DNA from: Flavobacteriaceae bacterium
Lineage (GTDB): Bacteria > Bacteroidota > Bacteroidia > Flavobacteriales > Flavobacteriaceae
Reading direction: 5' to 3'
Assembly: GCA_947491985.1 (NCBI GenBank)
Contig: CANLLR010000003.1
Location: forward strand, 1 to 64,000
Length of the DNA: 64,000 nucleotides
Shown: one piece after another, positions 47,204-56,663 of the stretch
Layout: the number at the start of each line of letters is the position of its first letter
How positions within the stretch are numbered: the first letter of the stretch is position 1
The notes under the pieces: model-generated
Told to the model about the DNA's origin: nothing
Database searches by the model: none
Seen by the model: the letters and a program-made list of their open reading frames with translations, nothing else
Translations under genes and position numbers: made by a program

Positions 47204-48294
47204 AATTGCTCTACATAACAAATGCTATTAACGGTTCGGGTGGATTAGAGCGCGTGCTTTCTATTAAAGTTAGTTATTTAGCAGATCGATTAGCGTACAA
47301 CGTTCATATTTTGACTTTAAATAATGGACATGACAATTTGTTTTTTGATTTTAGTCAGCGTATTTTTTTGCACGATATTCGAGTAACAGGTAATCCAATT
47401 TCGTATGTAAAAAATTATGTTTCGGGAATAAAAGCAACCATTCAAAAAGTGCAACCCGATGTAATTGTGGTTTGTGATGATGGTTTAAAAGCCTTTTTCT
47501 TACCGACCATTTTTGGGACAAAAATTCCAATTTTGTATGAACGTCATGTTTCAAAAAATATCGAAATCGGTAATAATTATAGTATTTGGAGATTAATAAT
47601 CGCCAAATTGAAAATAAAAACCATGGATCTTTTAGCGGGAAATTTTACTAAATTCATCGTATTGACTCCTTCAAATACCAAAGAGTGGAAAAATAAAAAT
47701 GTGCAAATTATACCCAATCCACTTCCTTTTTATCCTAAAGAAAAAGCCACACTTTTGAATAAAAAAGTAATTGCAGTCGGAAAGCAAAGCTACCAAAAAG
47801 GTTACGACAGATTGTTAAAAAGTTGGTATGAAGTTCATCAAAAACATCCTGATTGGCAACTGGAGATTTTTGGCAAATTCGATGCATCGCAACAATTAGA
47901 AACGCTCTCAAAAAAATTAGGCATAGAAAGCAGTGTGCATTTTTTTGAACCCAAAACAGATATCATTGCCAACTATTTAGATAGTGCTATTTATGTTATG
48001 TCCTCGCGATTTGAAGGATTTGGTATGGTTTTAATTGAAGCGATGGCGTGCGGACTTCCATGTGTTTCTTTCGATTGTCCTCATGGACCAAGTGATATTA
48101 TTTCTGATAGCTATGATGGTTTTTTAGTCGAAAATGGGAATACAACTGTCTTAGCAGAAAAATTGAGTTTGCTAATAGAACAGACTAATTTGCGCATTGA
48201 AATGGGCGGAACAGCCAAACAAAATGTCAAACGATTTTTACCTGAAAATATAATGCAACAATGGGACGAATTATTTAAACAAGTAATGTCGTGA
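47200..48294 (+). CDS. Glycosyltransferase family 4
   Basis: The 364-aa GT-B enzyme has an N-terminal NAINGSGGLERVLSIKVSYL loop, VGKQSYQKGYDRLLKSW, and the EX7E donor motif in SSRFEGFGMVLIEAMACG, then FDCPHGPSDII. The start overlaps the flippase by 4 bases (ATGA). It is related to the following gene (GGLERV/GGIEKL, FDCPxGPxxII), forming a second tandem GT4 pair. Confidence 0.9.
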   Translation: MKLLYITNAINGSGGLERVLSIKVSYLADRLAYNVHILTLNNGHDNLFFDFSQRIFLHDIRVTGNPISYVKNYVSGIKATIQKVQPDVIVVCDDGLKAFFLPTIFGTKIPILYERHVSKNIEIGNNYSIWRLIIAKLKIKTMDLLAGNFTKFIVLTPSNTKEWKNKNVQIIPNPLPFYPKEKATLLNKKVIAVGKQSYQKGYDRLLKSWYEVHQKHPDWQLEIFGKFDASQQLETLSKKLGIESSVHFFEPKTDIIANYLDSAIYVMSSRFEGFGMVLIEAMACGLPCVSFDCPHGPSDIISDSYDGFLVENGNTTVLAEKLSLLIEQTNLRIEMGGTAKQNVKRFLPENIMQQWDELFKQVMS

Positions 48295-49400
48295 AAAAAA
48301 TAGTCATCCTTGTAGACCAATTGAATTCTCACGGTGGAATCGAAAAACTAGTAGTGGTAAAAGCCAACTATTGGGCTACTGTTTTCAATTATGATGTAAC
48401 GATAATAAGCACCGAGCAATTGAGAAAACCGCTTATTTATCCACTTTCTGAAAAGGTGAAATTTATCGATTGGGAAATTAATTACCAACGCGATGAGAGT
48501 TATTTTTCAATAAAAAACGGATTTAAATCGTTATCCAACATTATTAAAATGCAGCAGTATATAGTAAAAGAAAAACCAAATTTTATTATTGTTGCCTCGC
48601 ATATTCCCGTAACTTATTTTTTACCTTTTCTATATCGAGAGTGTGCTATTTGTAAAGAGTTTCATTTTACAAAATTTGAGCGGGTGAAACGAACTGATTT
48701 TAAAACGAGAGTTGTTAATTATATTGAAAGCAAGTATGATTTTTTAATTGTATTAAGTGAGGAAGAAAAGACGTTCTATACTTCTAAAAATGTGGTAGTC
48801 ATTCCCAATCCAATTGAAAACAGTTATAAAATGAAAATTGCGAATGTCATTAGGAATGAACCTATTGCTATGGCAATAGGTCGATTTGCACCCGTTAAGC
48901 AATTAGAAAAACTGATTGTAATTTGGTCATTGTTTATTCAAAAAAATCCCAATTGGAAATTGCATATCTTTGGGACAATAGGTAATGATTATTTTAAAAA
49001 AATAGAACACCTAGTTTTGGAGTCTCATTTACAACATTCGGTTATTTTTAAAGGACAATCGGATGCGATACAAAATGAAATTGCCAATGCTAAAATTGTG
49101 CTTATGACTTCAGAACAAGAATGTTTTCCAATGGTCATTTTAGAAGCTAATTCGGTTGGTGTTCCAGTACTATCATTTGATTGCCCGACAGGACCTAGAA
49201 ATATTATACATCATAAAATAGATGGAATTTTAGTGGATTTCAATAATTGTGATAGCTTTGCAAATGAATTAGATGCCTATGCTAGCGATACGGAATGGCA
49301 AACTACATTATCAAAAAATGCCAAAATCAATGTTGAGAAATACAATTTGAAATCGATTATGAACCAATGGGATAATTTGATTTTTAAGGATTATGATTAG
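48291..49400 (+). CDS. Glycosyltransferase family 4 (GTG start)
   Basis: The 369-aa GT-B enzyme begins at GTG (48291), overlapping the previous stop by 4 bases. It shows LVDQLNSHGGIEKLVVVKAN, AIGRFAPVKQLEKLIVIWSL, and SEQECFPMVILEANSVGVP, then SFDCPTGPRNII. It is probably a tandem relative of the preceding enzyme. Substrate is unknown. Its end overlaps the acyltransferase gene by 8 bases. Confidence 0.88.
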   Translation: MKKIVILVDQLNSHGGIEKLVVVKANYWATVFNYDVTIISTEQLRKPLIYPLSEKVKFIDWEINYQRDESYFSIKNGFKSLSNIIKMQQYIVKEKPNFIIVASHIPVTYFLPFLYRECAICKEFHFTKFERVKRTDFKTRVVNYIESKYDFLIVLSEEEKTFYTSKNVVVIPNPIENSYKMKIANVIRNEPIAMAIGRFAPVKQLEKLIVIWSLFIQKNPNWKLHIFGTIGNDYFKKIEHLVLESHLQHSVIFKGQSDAIQNEIANAKIVLMTSEQECFPMVILEANSVGVPVLSFDCPTGPRNIIHHKIDGILVDFNNCDSFANELDAYASDTEWQTTLSKNAKINVEKYNLKSIMNQWDNLIFKDYD

Positions 49401-49959
49401 AAAAATACTTTATTTTTTTGGACAATTGCTTTTTATACCACATCTTATTCTCTTCTTTTTAAGTAGAGAAAAAGAGTTGATTGTTCTTGATTTGTATGCC
49501 AAGAAGTCTTTAAAAAAAGATGTTCTTATCATTGGCTATGATTTGAGTTTAGAATTGCTTTTGAATAAATATTTTAGAACACTTTTTTATTTCCGAACAA
49601 CGGGCTTTTTTTCAAAAGTACTTCGCGTTTTTTATCCAAAGCAAAACACTTTTATAATTGATGTCCATACTAAGATTGGCGGCGGATTAATTTTAGCACA
49701 TCCGTATGCTACTATTTTAAATGCCCAATCTATTGGAAATAACGTCTACGTGAATCATTTGGTAACGGTTGGCGAGAAAAATAATCTGAAACCAACCATT
49801 GGTAATAATGTTGAGTTGCACGCTAATTGTACTGTAATTGGCGGTGTAACCATTGGTGAAAACGCTATTATTGGAGCAGGCGCTGTGGTTAGCAAAGATG
49901 TTCCTGAGAATTGCATTGCTATTGGAAATCCGGCTCAAATAATTGAAAAAAAACAGTAA
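49393..49959 (+). CDS. Serine acetyltransferase-like hexapeptide acyltransferase
   Basis: The 188-aa protein has an N-terminal hydrophobic stretch (LYFFGQLLFIPHLILFFL) and a C-terminal left-handed beta-helix. The helix has hexapeptide repeats (IDVHTKIGGGLILAHPYATI, then GNNVELHANCTVIGGVTIGENAIIGAGAVVSKDV). It probably O- or N-acetylates a sugar. The membrane-like N-terminus is unusual for CysE and argues against a role in cysteine synthesis. Confidence 0.83.
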   Translation: MIRKILYFFGQLLFIPHLILFFLSREKELIVLDLYAKKSLKKDVLIIGYDLSLELLLNKYFRTLFYFRTTGFFSKVLRVFYPKQNTFIIDVHTKIGGGLILAHPYATILNAQSIGNNVYVNHLVTVGEKNNLKPTIGNNVELHANCTVIGGVTIGENAIIGAGAVVSKDVPENCIAIGNPAQIIEKKQ

Positions 49960-51053
49960 TGAATTTCATTCCTCTAGAATATTACTCGCTTTTATTTTTT
50001 CAATTGTTATTGCTGATTGTAGCATTTACTTATTTGAACTCACTTCAAACAGAATTAACCAACAGTAGAAGTTTGCAGTTTACCAATTATTTTGGAAGAT
50101 TTGTGGTTCTTGTAGTGATACTTTATCTTGGCTTACGACCCATAAGTTTTGCGTTTGGCGATATGGGTGTGTACAATATCGAGTTTAAAAAATATGTGGC
50201 TGGAGCATCATTCGACGCGCGAAAAGATTTGCTTTTTGAAGGAATGAAGTATTTTTTTGCGAAATACCTTACGGCAAAAAGTTTCTTTTTTACCTGTGCT
50301 TTTTTCTACGTGTATCTGTTGTATCTCGCAACTAAGAAAATGTTTAAGGATTATTGGTTTTATGCTTTCTTGATGCTAATAGTTGCTTTTACATTTTGGG
50401 CTTATGGCTCTAATGGAATACGTAACGGTTTGGCTACCTCAGTGTTCGTTTATGCTTTATCTAGAGATAAAAAATATGCGGTATATATTTTATTGTTAAT
50501 TTCTTACTTTATTCATAAAGGAATGTTTATTCCGATTTTTGGTTTTATAGTTGCAAGTAATTTTTCTAATATAAAATGGTACTTATTTGCATGGTTTTCA
50601 GCAATACCTTTAGCACTATTTTTTGGTGGCTTTTGGCATAGTTTTTTCTTGGGCTTGGGCATGGGTGAAGACAAATTGGATACGTATTTAGGAAGTTTTG
50701 ACCAAGTGAATGCAGGAGTTGAATTGGTAGTTGGTTTTCGTTGGGATTTTCTAATCTATAGTTTTTCAGGTGTTTTTGCTGGCTGGTATTTCATAATTAA
50801 AAAAGGTTTTAACGATGTTTTTTATACAAAATTGTTTAATATATACCTCATGGCCAATGCCTTGTGGATATTAGTAATTAGAGCCAATTACTCTAATAGG
50901 TTTGCATTTTTGTCTTGGTTTTTATTAGGTTTGGTAATTCTATATCCCTTATTGAAAAGCAGAATAGTTACCAATCAACATGCTGTAATAGTCAGAATCA
51001 TTCTTGTTTTCTTTGCTTTTTGTTATTTAATGAATGTAATTTTACTCAAGTAA
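49959..51053 (+). CDS. EpsG/Wzy-type polysaccharide polymerase
   Basis: The 364-aa membrane protein has about 10 helices. EpsG-like features are a YLGLRPISFAFGDMGVYNIEFKK segment after the second helix and SNGIRNGLATSVFVYALSR (R-N-G-A region) in the middle. It is the best candidate for the repeat-unit polymerase, working with the flippase at 45662. Sequence conservation among Wzy proteins is low, so the call rests on topology, the RNG motif and context. Confidence 0.82.
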   Translation: MNFIPLEYYSLLFFQLLLLIVAFTYLNSLQTELTNSRSLQFTNYFGRFVVLVVILYLGLRPISFAFGDMGVYNIEFKKYVAGASFDARKDLLFEGMKYFFAKYLTAKSFFFTCAFFYVYLLYLATKKMFKDYWFYAFLMLIVAFTFWAYGSNGIRNGLATSVFVYALSRDKKYAVYILLLISYFIHKGMFIPIFGFIVASNFSNIKWYLFAWFSAIPLALFFGGFWHSFFLGLGMGEDKLDTYLGSFDQVNAGVELVVGFRWDFLIYSFSGVFAGWYFIIKKGFNDVFYTKLFNIYLMANALWILVIRANYSNRFAFLSWFLLGLVILYPLLKSRIVTNQHAVIVRIILVFFAFCYLMNVILLK

Positions 51054-51931
51054 TGAAGACACTAACCATTTTTACACCCACTTACAATCGTGCTTTTTGT
51101 TTACATCAATTATATGATAGTTTAGTAGCACAAACCAGTCAAGATTTTGTTTGGTTGGTTATTGATGATGGATCTACTGATACAACACAATCATTAATTG
51201 CGTCCTGGACAAACGAAAATAAAATTGAAATTCAGTACATTCACAAAGAAAATCAAGGAATGCATTCGGCTCACAATGTAGCGTATATCAATATAATGTC
51301 CGAATTAAATGTCTGTATTGATTCAGACGATTTTATGCCAAATACTGCCGTTGCATTAATTTTAAATTCATGGAAGAAAGCTGATAAAACATGTGCTGGA
51401 TTGATAGGTCTTGATGCATTTAAAGATGGCTCTATTGTAGGTCAACTCATCCCAAAAACACTACAAACAACATCTTTAAACGATTTGTATTTCAAGTATA
51501 AAGTGTTGGGAGATAAAAAGGTGGTAATTAAAACGAGTGTAGTTCGAGAGTTTCCACTTTATCCACTTTATGAAAATGAAAAATTGGTTCCGTTAGGTGT
51601 ACTTTACCTTATGATTGATCAAAAATACAAATGGTTTTGTGTTAATGAAGTGTTTTGTATTGTGGAGTATTTAGAGGATGGATCTTCTAGAAATATTTTG
51701 CAACAGTATACAAAGAGTCCCAAAGGATTTGGATATTCCAGATTAATTCAAATGCAATATTCCAAATCAATACCGTATACTTTTTCAAGAGCTATGCATT
51801 ATATTTCCTCTTGTTTGTTTCAAAGGAAGTTTGACTTTTTTAGTGGGAATCCAAAGAAAATAATTACATTATTTGCTATTCCTGCTGGAGTTGCTTTTCA
51901 TCTGTATTTACTTTTTAAGTTAAAAAAATGA
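51053..51931 (+). CDS. Glycosyltransferase family 2
   Basis: The 292-aa protein has a GT-A fold: TLTIFTPTYNRAFCLHQLYD, VIDDGSTDTTQSLI, NQGMHSAHNVAY and the metal site CIDSDDFMP. The ATG at 51053, overlapping the previous stop (TAATG), gives the canonical GT2 N-terminus. The upstream in-frame ATG at 50915 lies inside the polymerase gene and adds non-homologous sequence. It ends in a hydrophobic segment. Confidence 0.88.
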   Translation: MKTLTIFTPTYNRAFCLHQLYDSLVAQTSQDFVWLVIDDGSTDTTQSLIASWTNENKIEIQYIHKENQGMHSAHNVAYINIMSELNVCIDSDDFMPNTAVALILNSWKKADKTCAGLIGLDAFKDGSIVGQLIPKTLQTTSLNDLYFKYKVLGDKKVVIKTSVVREFPLYPLYENEKLVPLGVLYLMIDQKYKWFCVNEVFCIVEYLEDGSSRNILQQYTKSPKGFGYSRLIQMQYSKSIPYTFSRAMHYISSCLFQRKFDFFSGNPKKIITLFAIPAGVAFHLYLLFKLKK

Positions 51932-53022
51932 AAGTACTTCACATTATAAATAATTTGTCAATCGGAGGAGCAGAAAAGCTTCTTATCGAAAGTATTCCTT
52001 TATATTCAAAATCTCAACATGCCTTTGATATAGTAGTTCTTAACGGAAAAAAAACACCTTTTTTAGATCAATTGAAGGAAACGAAATCCATCAAAATTTA
52101 TTCATTAGGAAACAATTCGGTCTATAACCCGCTGATGATTTTTAAAATTATTCCTTTCTTAAAAAAATACGATATAATTCATGTTCATTTATTTCCAAGT
52201 TTGTATTGGGTTGCCTTTGCAAAAATCATTTCCTTTTCTTCAACGAAATTAATTTATACAGAACACAGTACATCTAATAGACGAAGAGATAGTTTTTTAT
52301 TTTCTTTCATAGATAAAATAGTGTACCAGCAATATGAATTTGTTGTAGCTATTACCGATGAAGTGCTTTTAAATCTCACAAAGCATTTAAATTGGACCAA
52401 TAATAATAATAAGTTTCAAGTTATTCAAAACGGACTGAATTTAGAAGAAATCAAAAACGCAAAACCGTATAAAAAAACCCTTTTCTTTGCTGATAAAGAG
52501 GTGAAAATTCTTATCCAAGTAGCTCGGTTTTCTGAGCCCAAAGATCAAAAAACAGTTATAAATGCAGTAGCACTTTTACCGACTAATTTCAAATTGATTT
52601 TTGTAGGTGATGGACCTTTAAAATCGGAAGCCGAAACACTAGTTAGCGAGCTTAATTTACAAGAGAGTATCTTATTTTTGGGAGTTAGAACCGATGTATT
52701 ATCGCTATTAAAAACTGCCGATTTTGTAATTTTATCTTCAAAATATGAAGGATTGTCATTGTCATGCATCGAAGGCATGGCATCAGGAAAACCCTTTATA
52801 GCATCAAATGTTCCAGGTTTAAAGGAAGTTGTTGAAGGTAGAGGACTCTTGTTCGAAACAGGTGATTTTAAAGCGCTATCAAATCAAATCAAAATGTTAA
52901 CAGACAACAAAAAGTTTTATGACGAAATTGCCAACTCATGTCTTCAAAAAGCCAAACAGTATGATATTACCACTATGATAACTCAGTATATAAATTTATA
53001 TGAATCGATCAGAAAAACATAA
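51928..53022 (+). CDS. Glycosyltransferase family 4
   Basis: The 364-aa GT-B enzyme has HIINNLSIGGAEKLLIES at the N-terminus, DIIHVHLFPSLYW, IQVARFSEPKDQKTVI, and the EX7E motif in SSKYEGLSLSCIEGMASGKP. It overlaps its neighbours at both ends (4 and 23 bases). Substrate is unknown. Confidence 0.9.
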   Translation: MKVLHIINNLSIGGAEKLLIESIPLYSKSQHAFDIVVLNGKKTPFLDQLKETKSIKIYSLGNNSVYNPLMIFKIIPFLKKYDIIHVHLFPSLYWVAFAKIISFSSTKLIYTEHSTSNRRRDSFLFSFIDKIVYQQYEFVVAITDEVLLNLTKHLNWTNNNNKFQVIQNGLNLEEIKNAKPYKKTLFFADKEVKILIQVARFSEPKDQKTVINAVALLPTNFKLIFVGDGPLKSEAETLVSELNLQESILFLGVRTDVLSLLKTADFVILSSKYEGLSLSCIEGMASGKPFIASNVPGLKEVVEGRGLLFETGDFKALSNQIKMLTDNKKFYDEIANSCLQKAKQYDITTMITQYINLYESIRKT

Positions 53023-54163
53023 ACTAGTACGTATTACTACAGTTCCTATTTCTCTCGAATTTTTGCTTTCGGGGCAGTTGCTTTATATGAGTTCGTATTA
53101 TGATGTAATCGCTGTTTCATCAGATAATGAACAACTTATGAAGATTGGAGAATCGCAAAATTGTTCCGTTTTTCCTTTGCAATTGACGCGTCAAATTACG
53201 CCTGTTAATGATTTTTTAACAGTAGTTAAACTGTACTTTTTTCTCAAAAAAATAAAACCAAAAATTGTTCATACTCACACGCCAAAAGCTGGAGTTGTAG
53301 GCATGTTAGCTGCTAAATTAGCTGGCGTTCCTATTCGTTTGCACACGGTTGCTGGTTTGCCTTTGCTTGAATCAAAAGGTATTAAAAGGAAAGTGCTTTA
53401 CACAATAGAAAAACTAACATACAGCTGCGCTACCAAAGTATACCCCAATTCTTTTGGTCTTTTAGAAATTATAAAAGGCAATAAGTTTTGTCCCGACAAT
53501 AAATTAAAAGTGATTGCTAATGGAAGTTCAAACGGAATAGACACAGCGTATTTCAATCCCGAATTGATCTCAAACGAACAAAAGCAATCACTAAAATTGG
53601 AATACAAAATAAATAGTAGCAATTTTGTATTTCTATTTATTGGTCGACTGGTTAAAGATAAAGGTATTAACGAATTAGTAACCGCATTTGAGCGATTACA
53701 AAAAGAAATTCAAAACATTAGCTTACTATTGTTAGGAGATTTTGAAGAAAATTTAAATCCATTGTTGCCTTCGACAATAAAAAGTATTGAAATCAATAAT
53801 GATATAATTTTGGTTGGATTTATGAATGATGTCCGACCCTTTTTTGCAATAGCTGACGTGTTGACTTTTCCGAGTTATCGAGAAGGTTTTCCTAATGTTG
53901 TTTTACAAGCAGGAGCCATGCAAGTACCAAGTATTGTAAGTAATATTAATGGTTGTAATGAAATTATTGAAGATGGAGTTAATGGCCGAATTATTCCAGT
54001 AAAAAATGATGTTGCTCTCTATAATGCTATGAAAGAAATGATATTCAACAAAAATTTAGTCGGTGATTTGAAAAAAAATACAAGAAAAAAAATAGTTGCC
54101 AATTACGAACAAAATGTTGTTTGGGAGTCGATTTTGTCAGAATATCGTACCTTTGATTCCTAA
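53000..54163 (+). CDS. Glycosyltransferase family 4 (PglA-like)
   Basis: The 387-aa GT-B enzyme has IVHTHTPKAGVVGMLAAKLA, typical of GT4 enzymes acting early on undecaprenyl-linked acceptors. It also has FIGRLVKDKGINELVTAFER and the donor motif PSYREGFPNVVLQAGAM. It directly precedes the PglC-like initiating transferase, so it likely adds the second sugar, as PglA does in Campylobacter. Its start overlaps the preceding gene by 23 bases. Confidence 0.88.
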   Translation: MNRSEKHKLVRITTVPISLEFLLSGQLLYMSSYYDVIAVSSDNEQLMKIGESQNCSVFPLQLTRQITPVNDFLTVVKLYFFLKKIKPKIVHTHTPKAGVVGMLAAKLAGVPIRLHTVAGLPLLESKGIKRKVLYTIEKLTYSCATKVYPNSFGLLEIIKGNKFCPDNKLKVIANGSSNGIDTAYFNPELISNEQKQSLKLEYKINSSNFVFLFIGRLVKDKGINELVTAFERLQKEIQNISLLLLGDFEENLNPLLPSTIKSIEINNDIILVGFMNDVRPFFAIADVLTFPSYREGFPNVVLQAGAMQVPSIVSNINGCNEIIEDGVNGRIIPVKNDVALYNAMKEMIFNKNLVGDLKKNTRKKIVANYEQNVVWESILSEYRTFDS

Positions 54164-54203
54164 TCAATTGATGTATTTCACAAGTAAATAATAAGCACAA
54201 CAA

Positions 54204-54806
54204 ATGTATTCCAACCTAATAAAGCCTTTTTTTGATTTTATATCAGCGCTGATAGGATTGGTTTTGCTTTCACCAATTTTTTTACTAGTCGTTATTTTTT
54301 TATACATAGCAAATGACGGAAAACCTTTTTTCTTTCAGCTTCGACCTGGAAAAGAGGGCAAAATATTTAAAATTATCAAGTTTAAAACGATGAACGATAA
54401 AAAAGATAGTGAAGGAAATCTTTTGTCTGATGCAGAGCGTTTAACCGCAATAGGTGCTTTTGTAAGAAGAACATCATTGGATGAGATTCCCCAATTAATA
54501 AACGTTGTGAAAGGCAATATGAGTATAGTTGGACCACGCCCATTATTGACTACATACCTTCATTTGTATAACGATTTTCAAAACCAACGACACAATGCAA
54601 AACCAGGAATTACAGGTTGGGCACAAGTTAATGGTCGTAACGCTATTTCTTGGGATAAAAAATTTGAATATGATGTTTGGTATGTTCAACATATTTCATT
54701 TATTTTAGATGTAAAAATACTCTTAAAGACCATTCAAAAAGTGTTACTTAGTGAAGGGATAAATTCGGATAATGCAGCAACAATAGAACCTTTTAACGGA
54801 AAATAA
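54204..54806 (+). CDS. Initiating sugar-phosphate transferase (PglC-like)
   Basis: The 200-aa monotopic enzyme transfers a sugar-1-phosphate to undecaprenyl phosphate. It has one N-terminal membrane segment (FISALIGLVLLSPIFLLVVIF), FFQLRPGKEGKIFKIIKFKT, the catalytic RRTSLDEIPQLINVVKGNMS, then VGPRPLL and KPGITGWAQVNGR. The small size matches PglC, not the large WcaJ/WbaP forms. With PglD-, PglE- and PglF-like genes next to it, UDP-diNAcBac is the probable donor. Confidence 0.92.
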   Translation: MYSNLIKPFFDFISALIGLVLLSPIFLLVVIFLYIANDGKPFFFQLRPGKEGKIFKIIKFKTMNDKKDSEGNLLSDAERLTAIGAFVRRTSLDEIPQLINVVKGNMSIVGPRPLLTTYLHLYNDFQNQRHNAKPGITGWAQVNGRNAISWDKKFEYDVWYVQHISFILDVKILLKTIQKVLLSEGINSDNAATIEPFNGK

Positions 54807-54809
54807 TTT

Positions 54810-55460
54810 ATGAAAGATATTGTAATAATCGGTGCAGGAGGCTTTGGCAGAGAAGTAAAAATCATAATTGATGCTATTAATAAAGAAACACCGACCTATA
54901 ATTTTTTAGGGTATTATGATGATACAATTGAAAAAGGAACACTTGTAAACAATTTTCCTATACTTGGGAGTGTGAACGAATTAAACAATTTAAATACAAA
55001 AATTTGTGTAGCGTTAGGAATCGGTAATCCCATTGCGAAAAGCACAATAATCAATAATTTAATTAATAAATTGCTCTATTTCCCTTCACTAATTCATCCC
55101 GGTGTATTTGTTTCAGATGATGATGTGCTAATCGATGATGGTTGCATTATATGTGCAGGAACAATTATTACTTGTAATATAAAAATAAGACGATTTGTTA
55201 CACTCAACTTGATGTGTACCGTAGGTCATGATACTATAATTGATGATTTCGCATCGTTCATGCCATCCGTAAATATTTCAGGGGAAGTACATATTCATGA
55301 AAAAGTATATGTAGGAACAGGAGCCAAAATCATTAATAAATTAACCATCGGAAAGGAGACTATTGTCGGCGCAGGAGCAGTAGTTTCCAAAAGTTTACCC
55401 GATTATTGTACGGCAGTCGGAATTCCAGCTAAACCTATAAAATTTCACAAAAATGAGTAA
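54810..55460 (+). CDS. Sugar O/N-acetyltransferase (PglD/NeuD-like)
   Basis: The 216-aa protein has an N-terminal Rossmann-like UDP-sugar site (IVIIGAGGFGREVKIII) and a C-terminal left-handed beta-helix. The active-site histidine is in CTVGHDTIIDD, and the helix ends GAGAVVSKSLPDYC. PglD N-acetylates the C4 amine of UDP-4-amino-trideoxy-GlcNAc, which fits the transaminase that follows. It overlaps that gene by 8 bases. Confidence 0.9.
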   Translation: MKDIVIIGAGGFGREVKIIIDAINKETPTYNFLGYYDDTIEKGTLVNNFPILGSVNELNNLNTKICVALGIGNPIAKSTIINNLINKLLYFPSLIHPGVFVSDDDVLIDDGCIICAGTIITCNIKIRRFVTLNLMCTVGHDTIIDDFASFMPSVNISGEVHIHEKVYVGTGAKIINKLTIGKETIVGAGAVVSKSLPDYCTAVGIPAKPIKFHKNE

Positions 55461-56589
55461 TTCAAAAATTTGGCTTTCATCACCACACATGGGCGGAAAT
55501 GAACAACGTTATGTGCAAGAAGCTTTTGACTCGAATTGGATAGCACCACTTGGTCCCAATGTTAACGGATTTGAAAGTGATTTAGAAAAGTACTTAAATC
55601 AAGATGTTTATGTGGCAGCTTTGAGTTCAGGTACCGCAGCAATTCATTTGGCGTTAATTTTACTTGGTGTTACTCATGGTGATGAGATAATTTGTCAAAG
55701 CATGACTTTTTCAGCATCAGCGAACCCAATTGTTTATCAAGGTGCAACACCTGTTTTTGTAGACAGTGAATCGGAAACATGGAATATTTGTCCAGAAGCA
55801 CTAGAAATTGCCATTAAAGCTCGCATTGCCAAAGGAAAAAAGCCCAAAGCAATTATAGCGGTACATTTATACGGAATGCCATTTAATGTTGAAAAAATTA
55901 CTACAATTGCCAATGCGTATGAAATTCCGATTATTGAAGACAGTGCCGAAGCATTAGGAAGTAGCTATAAAGGACAAAAGTGTGGCACATTCGGAACGAT
56001 TTCTATTTTGTCGTTTAATGGCAACAAAATAATTACTACTTCAGGCGGCGGAGCTATTGTTTGTAAAACTCAAATTCAAAAGGATAAAGCGGTTTTTTTA
56101 TCTACACAAGCTCGAGACGCAGCACCGCATTATCAACATAGTGAAATTGGATATAATTACAGAATGAGTAATGTTTGTGCTGGAATAGGTCGCGGTCAGA
56201 TGGAAGTTTTAGACAAGCACGTTGCGTTGCGAAGAAAAATGCATGATTTTTATGTAGATTTATTTTCCGAAAACGACGGAATTACGGTTTTTTCAGAACC
56301 TTCAACAGATTATTTTTCCAATCACTGGTTAACGGCCATTACTGTTGATGCTTCAAAATTGGGAGGCATCACGAATGAAAACCTAAGAAAAATCCTTGAA
56401 AACGAATCCATTGAAAGTCGACCTTTATGGAAACCGATGCATTTACAACCTATTTTTAAAACGGCTCCTTATTACGGAAATAACGTTTCAGAATCGCTTT
56501 TTGTCAATGGGTTATGTCTTCCATCTGGATCCAATTTAGTCGATTTAGATAAAGAAAAGATACATTCCGTAGTGAGATCTGTGATTTAG
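55453..56589 (+). CDS. DegT-family UDP-sugar transaminase (PglE-like)
   Basis: The 378-aa PLP enzyme has WLSSPHMGGNEQRYVQEAF, DSNWIAPLGPNVNGFE, ALSSGTAAIHLALILLG, EDSAEALGSSY and the Schiff-base lysine in LSFNGNKIITTSGGG. These are the PglE/PseC-like features, with PglE favoured by the LGSSYKG and neighbouring pgl-like genes. It would aminate the 4-keto product of the PglF-like enzyme at 56661. It overlaps the PglD-like gene. Confidence 0.9.
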   Translation: MSNSKIWLSSPHMGGNEQRYVQEAFDSNWIAPLGPNVNGFESDLEKYLNQDVYVAALSSGTAAIHLALILLGVTHGDEIICQSMTFSASANPIVYQGATPVFVDSESETWNICPEALEIAIKARIAKGKKPKAIIAVHLYGMPFNVEKITTIANAYEIPIIEDSAEALGSSYKGQKCGTFGTISILSFNGNKIITTSGGGAIVCKTQIQKDKAVFLSTQARDAAPHYQHSEIGYNYRMSNVCAGIGRGQMEVLDKHVALRRKMHDFYVDLFSENDGITVFSEPSTDYFSNHWLTAITVDASKLGGITNENLRKILENESIESRPLWKPMHLQPIFKTAPYYGNNVSESLFVNGLCLPSGSNLVDLDKEKIHSVVRSVI

Positions 56590-56635
56590 TCTTTAACTTT
56601 TATTTAGGATTACTTTTTTTACTATTTTTACTATC

Positions 56636-56655
56636 AAATAAATAAATAAATAAAT
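56636..56655 (+). repeat. (AAAT)5 tandem repeat abutting a promoter
   Basis: Five perfect AAAT units end exactly where TACATTTG begins, in the 71-base gap before the PglF-like gene. They occupy the spacer upstream of the -7 element. Tetranucleotide repeats can change copy number by slippage. Confidence 0.75.
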
Positions 56656-56663
56656 TACATTTG
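56656..56663 (+). promoter_or_regulatory. -7 promoter element overlapping a TTG start (TACATTTG)
   Basis: TACATTTG matches TAnnTTTG. Its last three bases are the TTG at 56661-56663 that opens the PglF-like frame. If this is a used promoter, that TTG could not be in the message and a further-downstream non-ATG start would be needed. If TTG is the start, the message must come from upstream. Confidence 0.5.
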
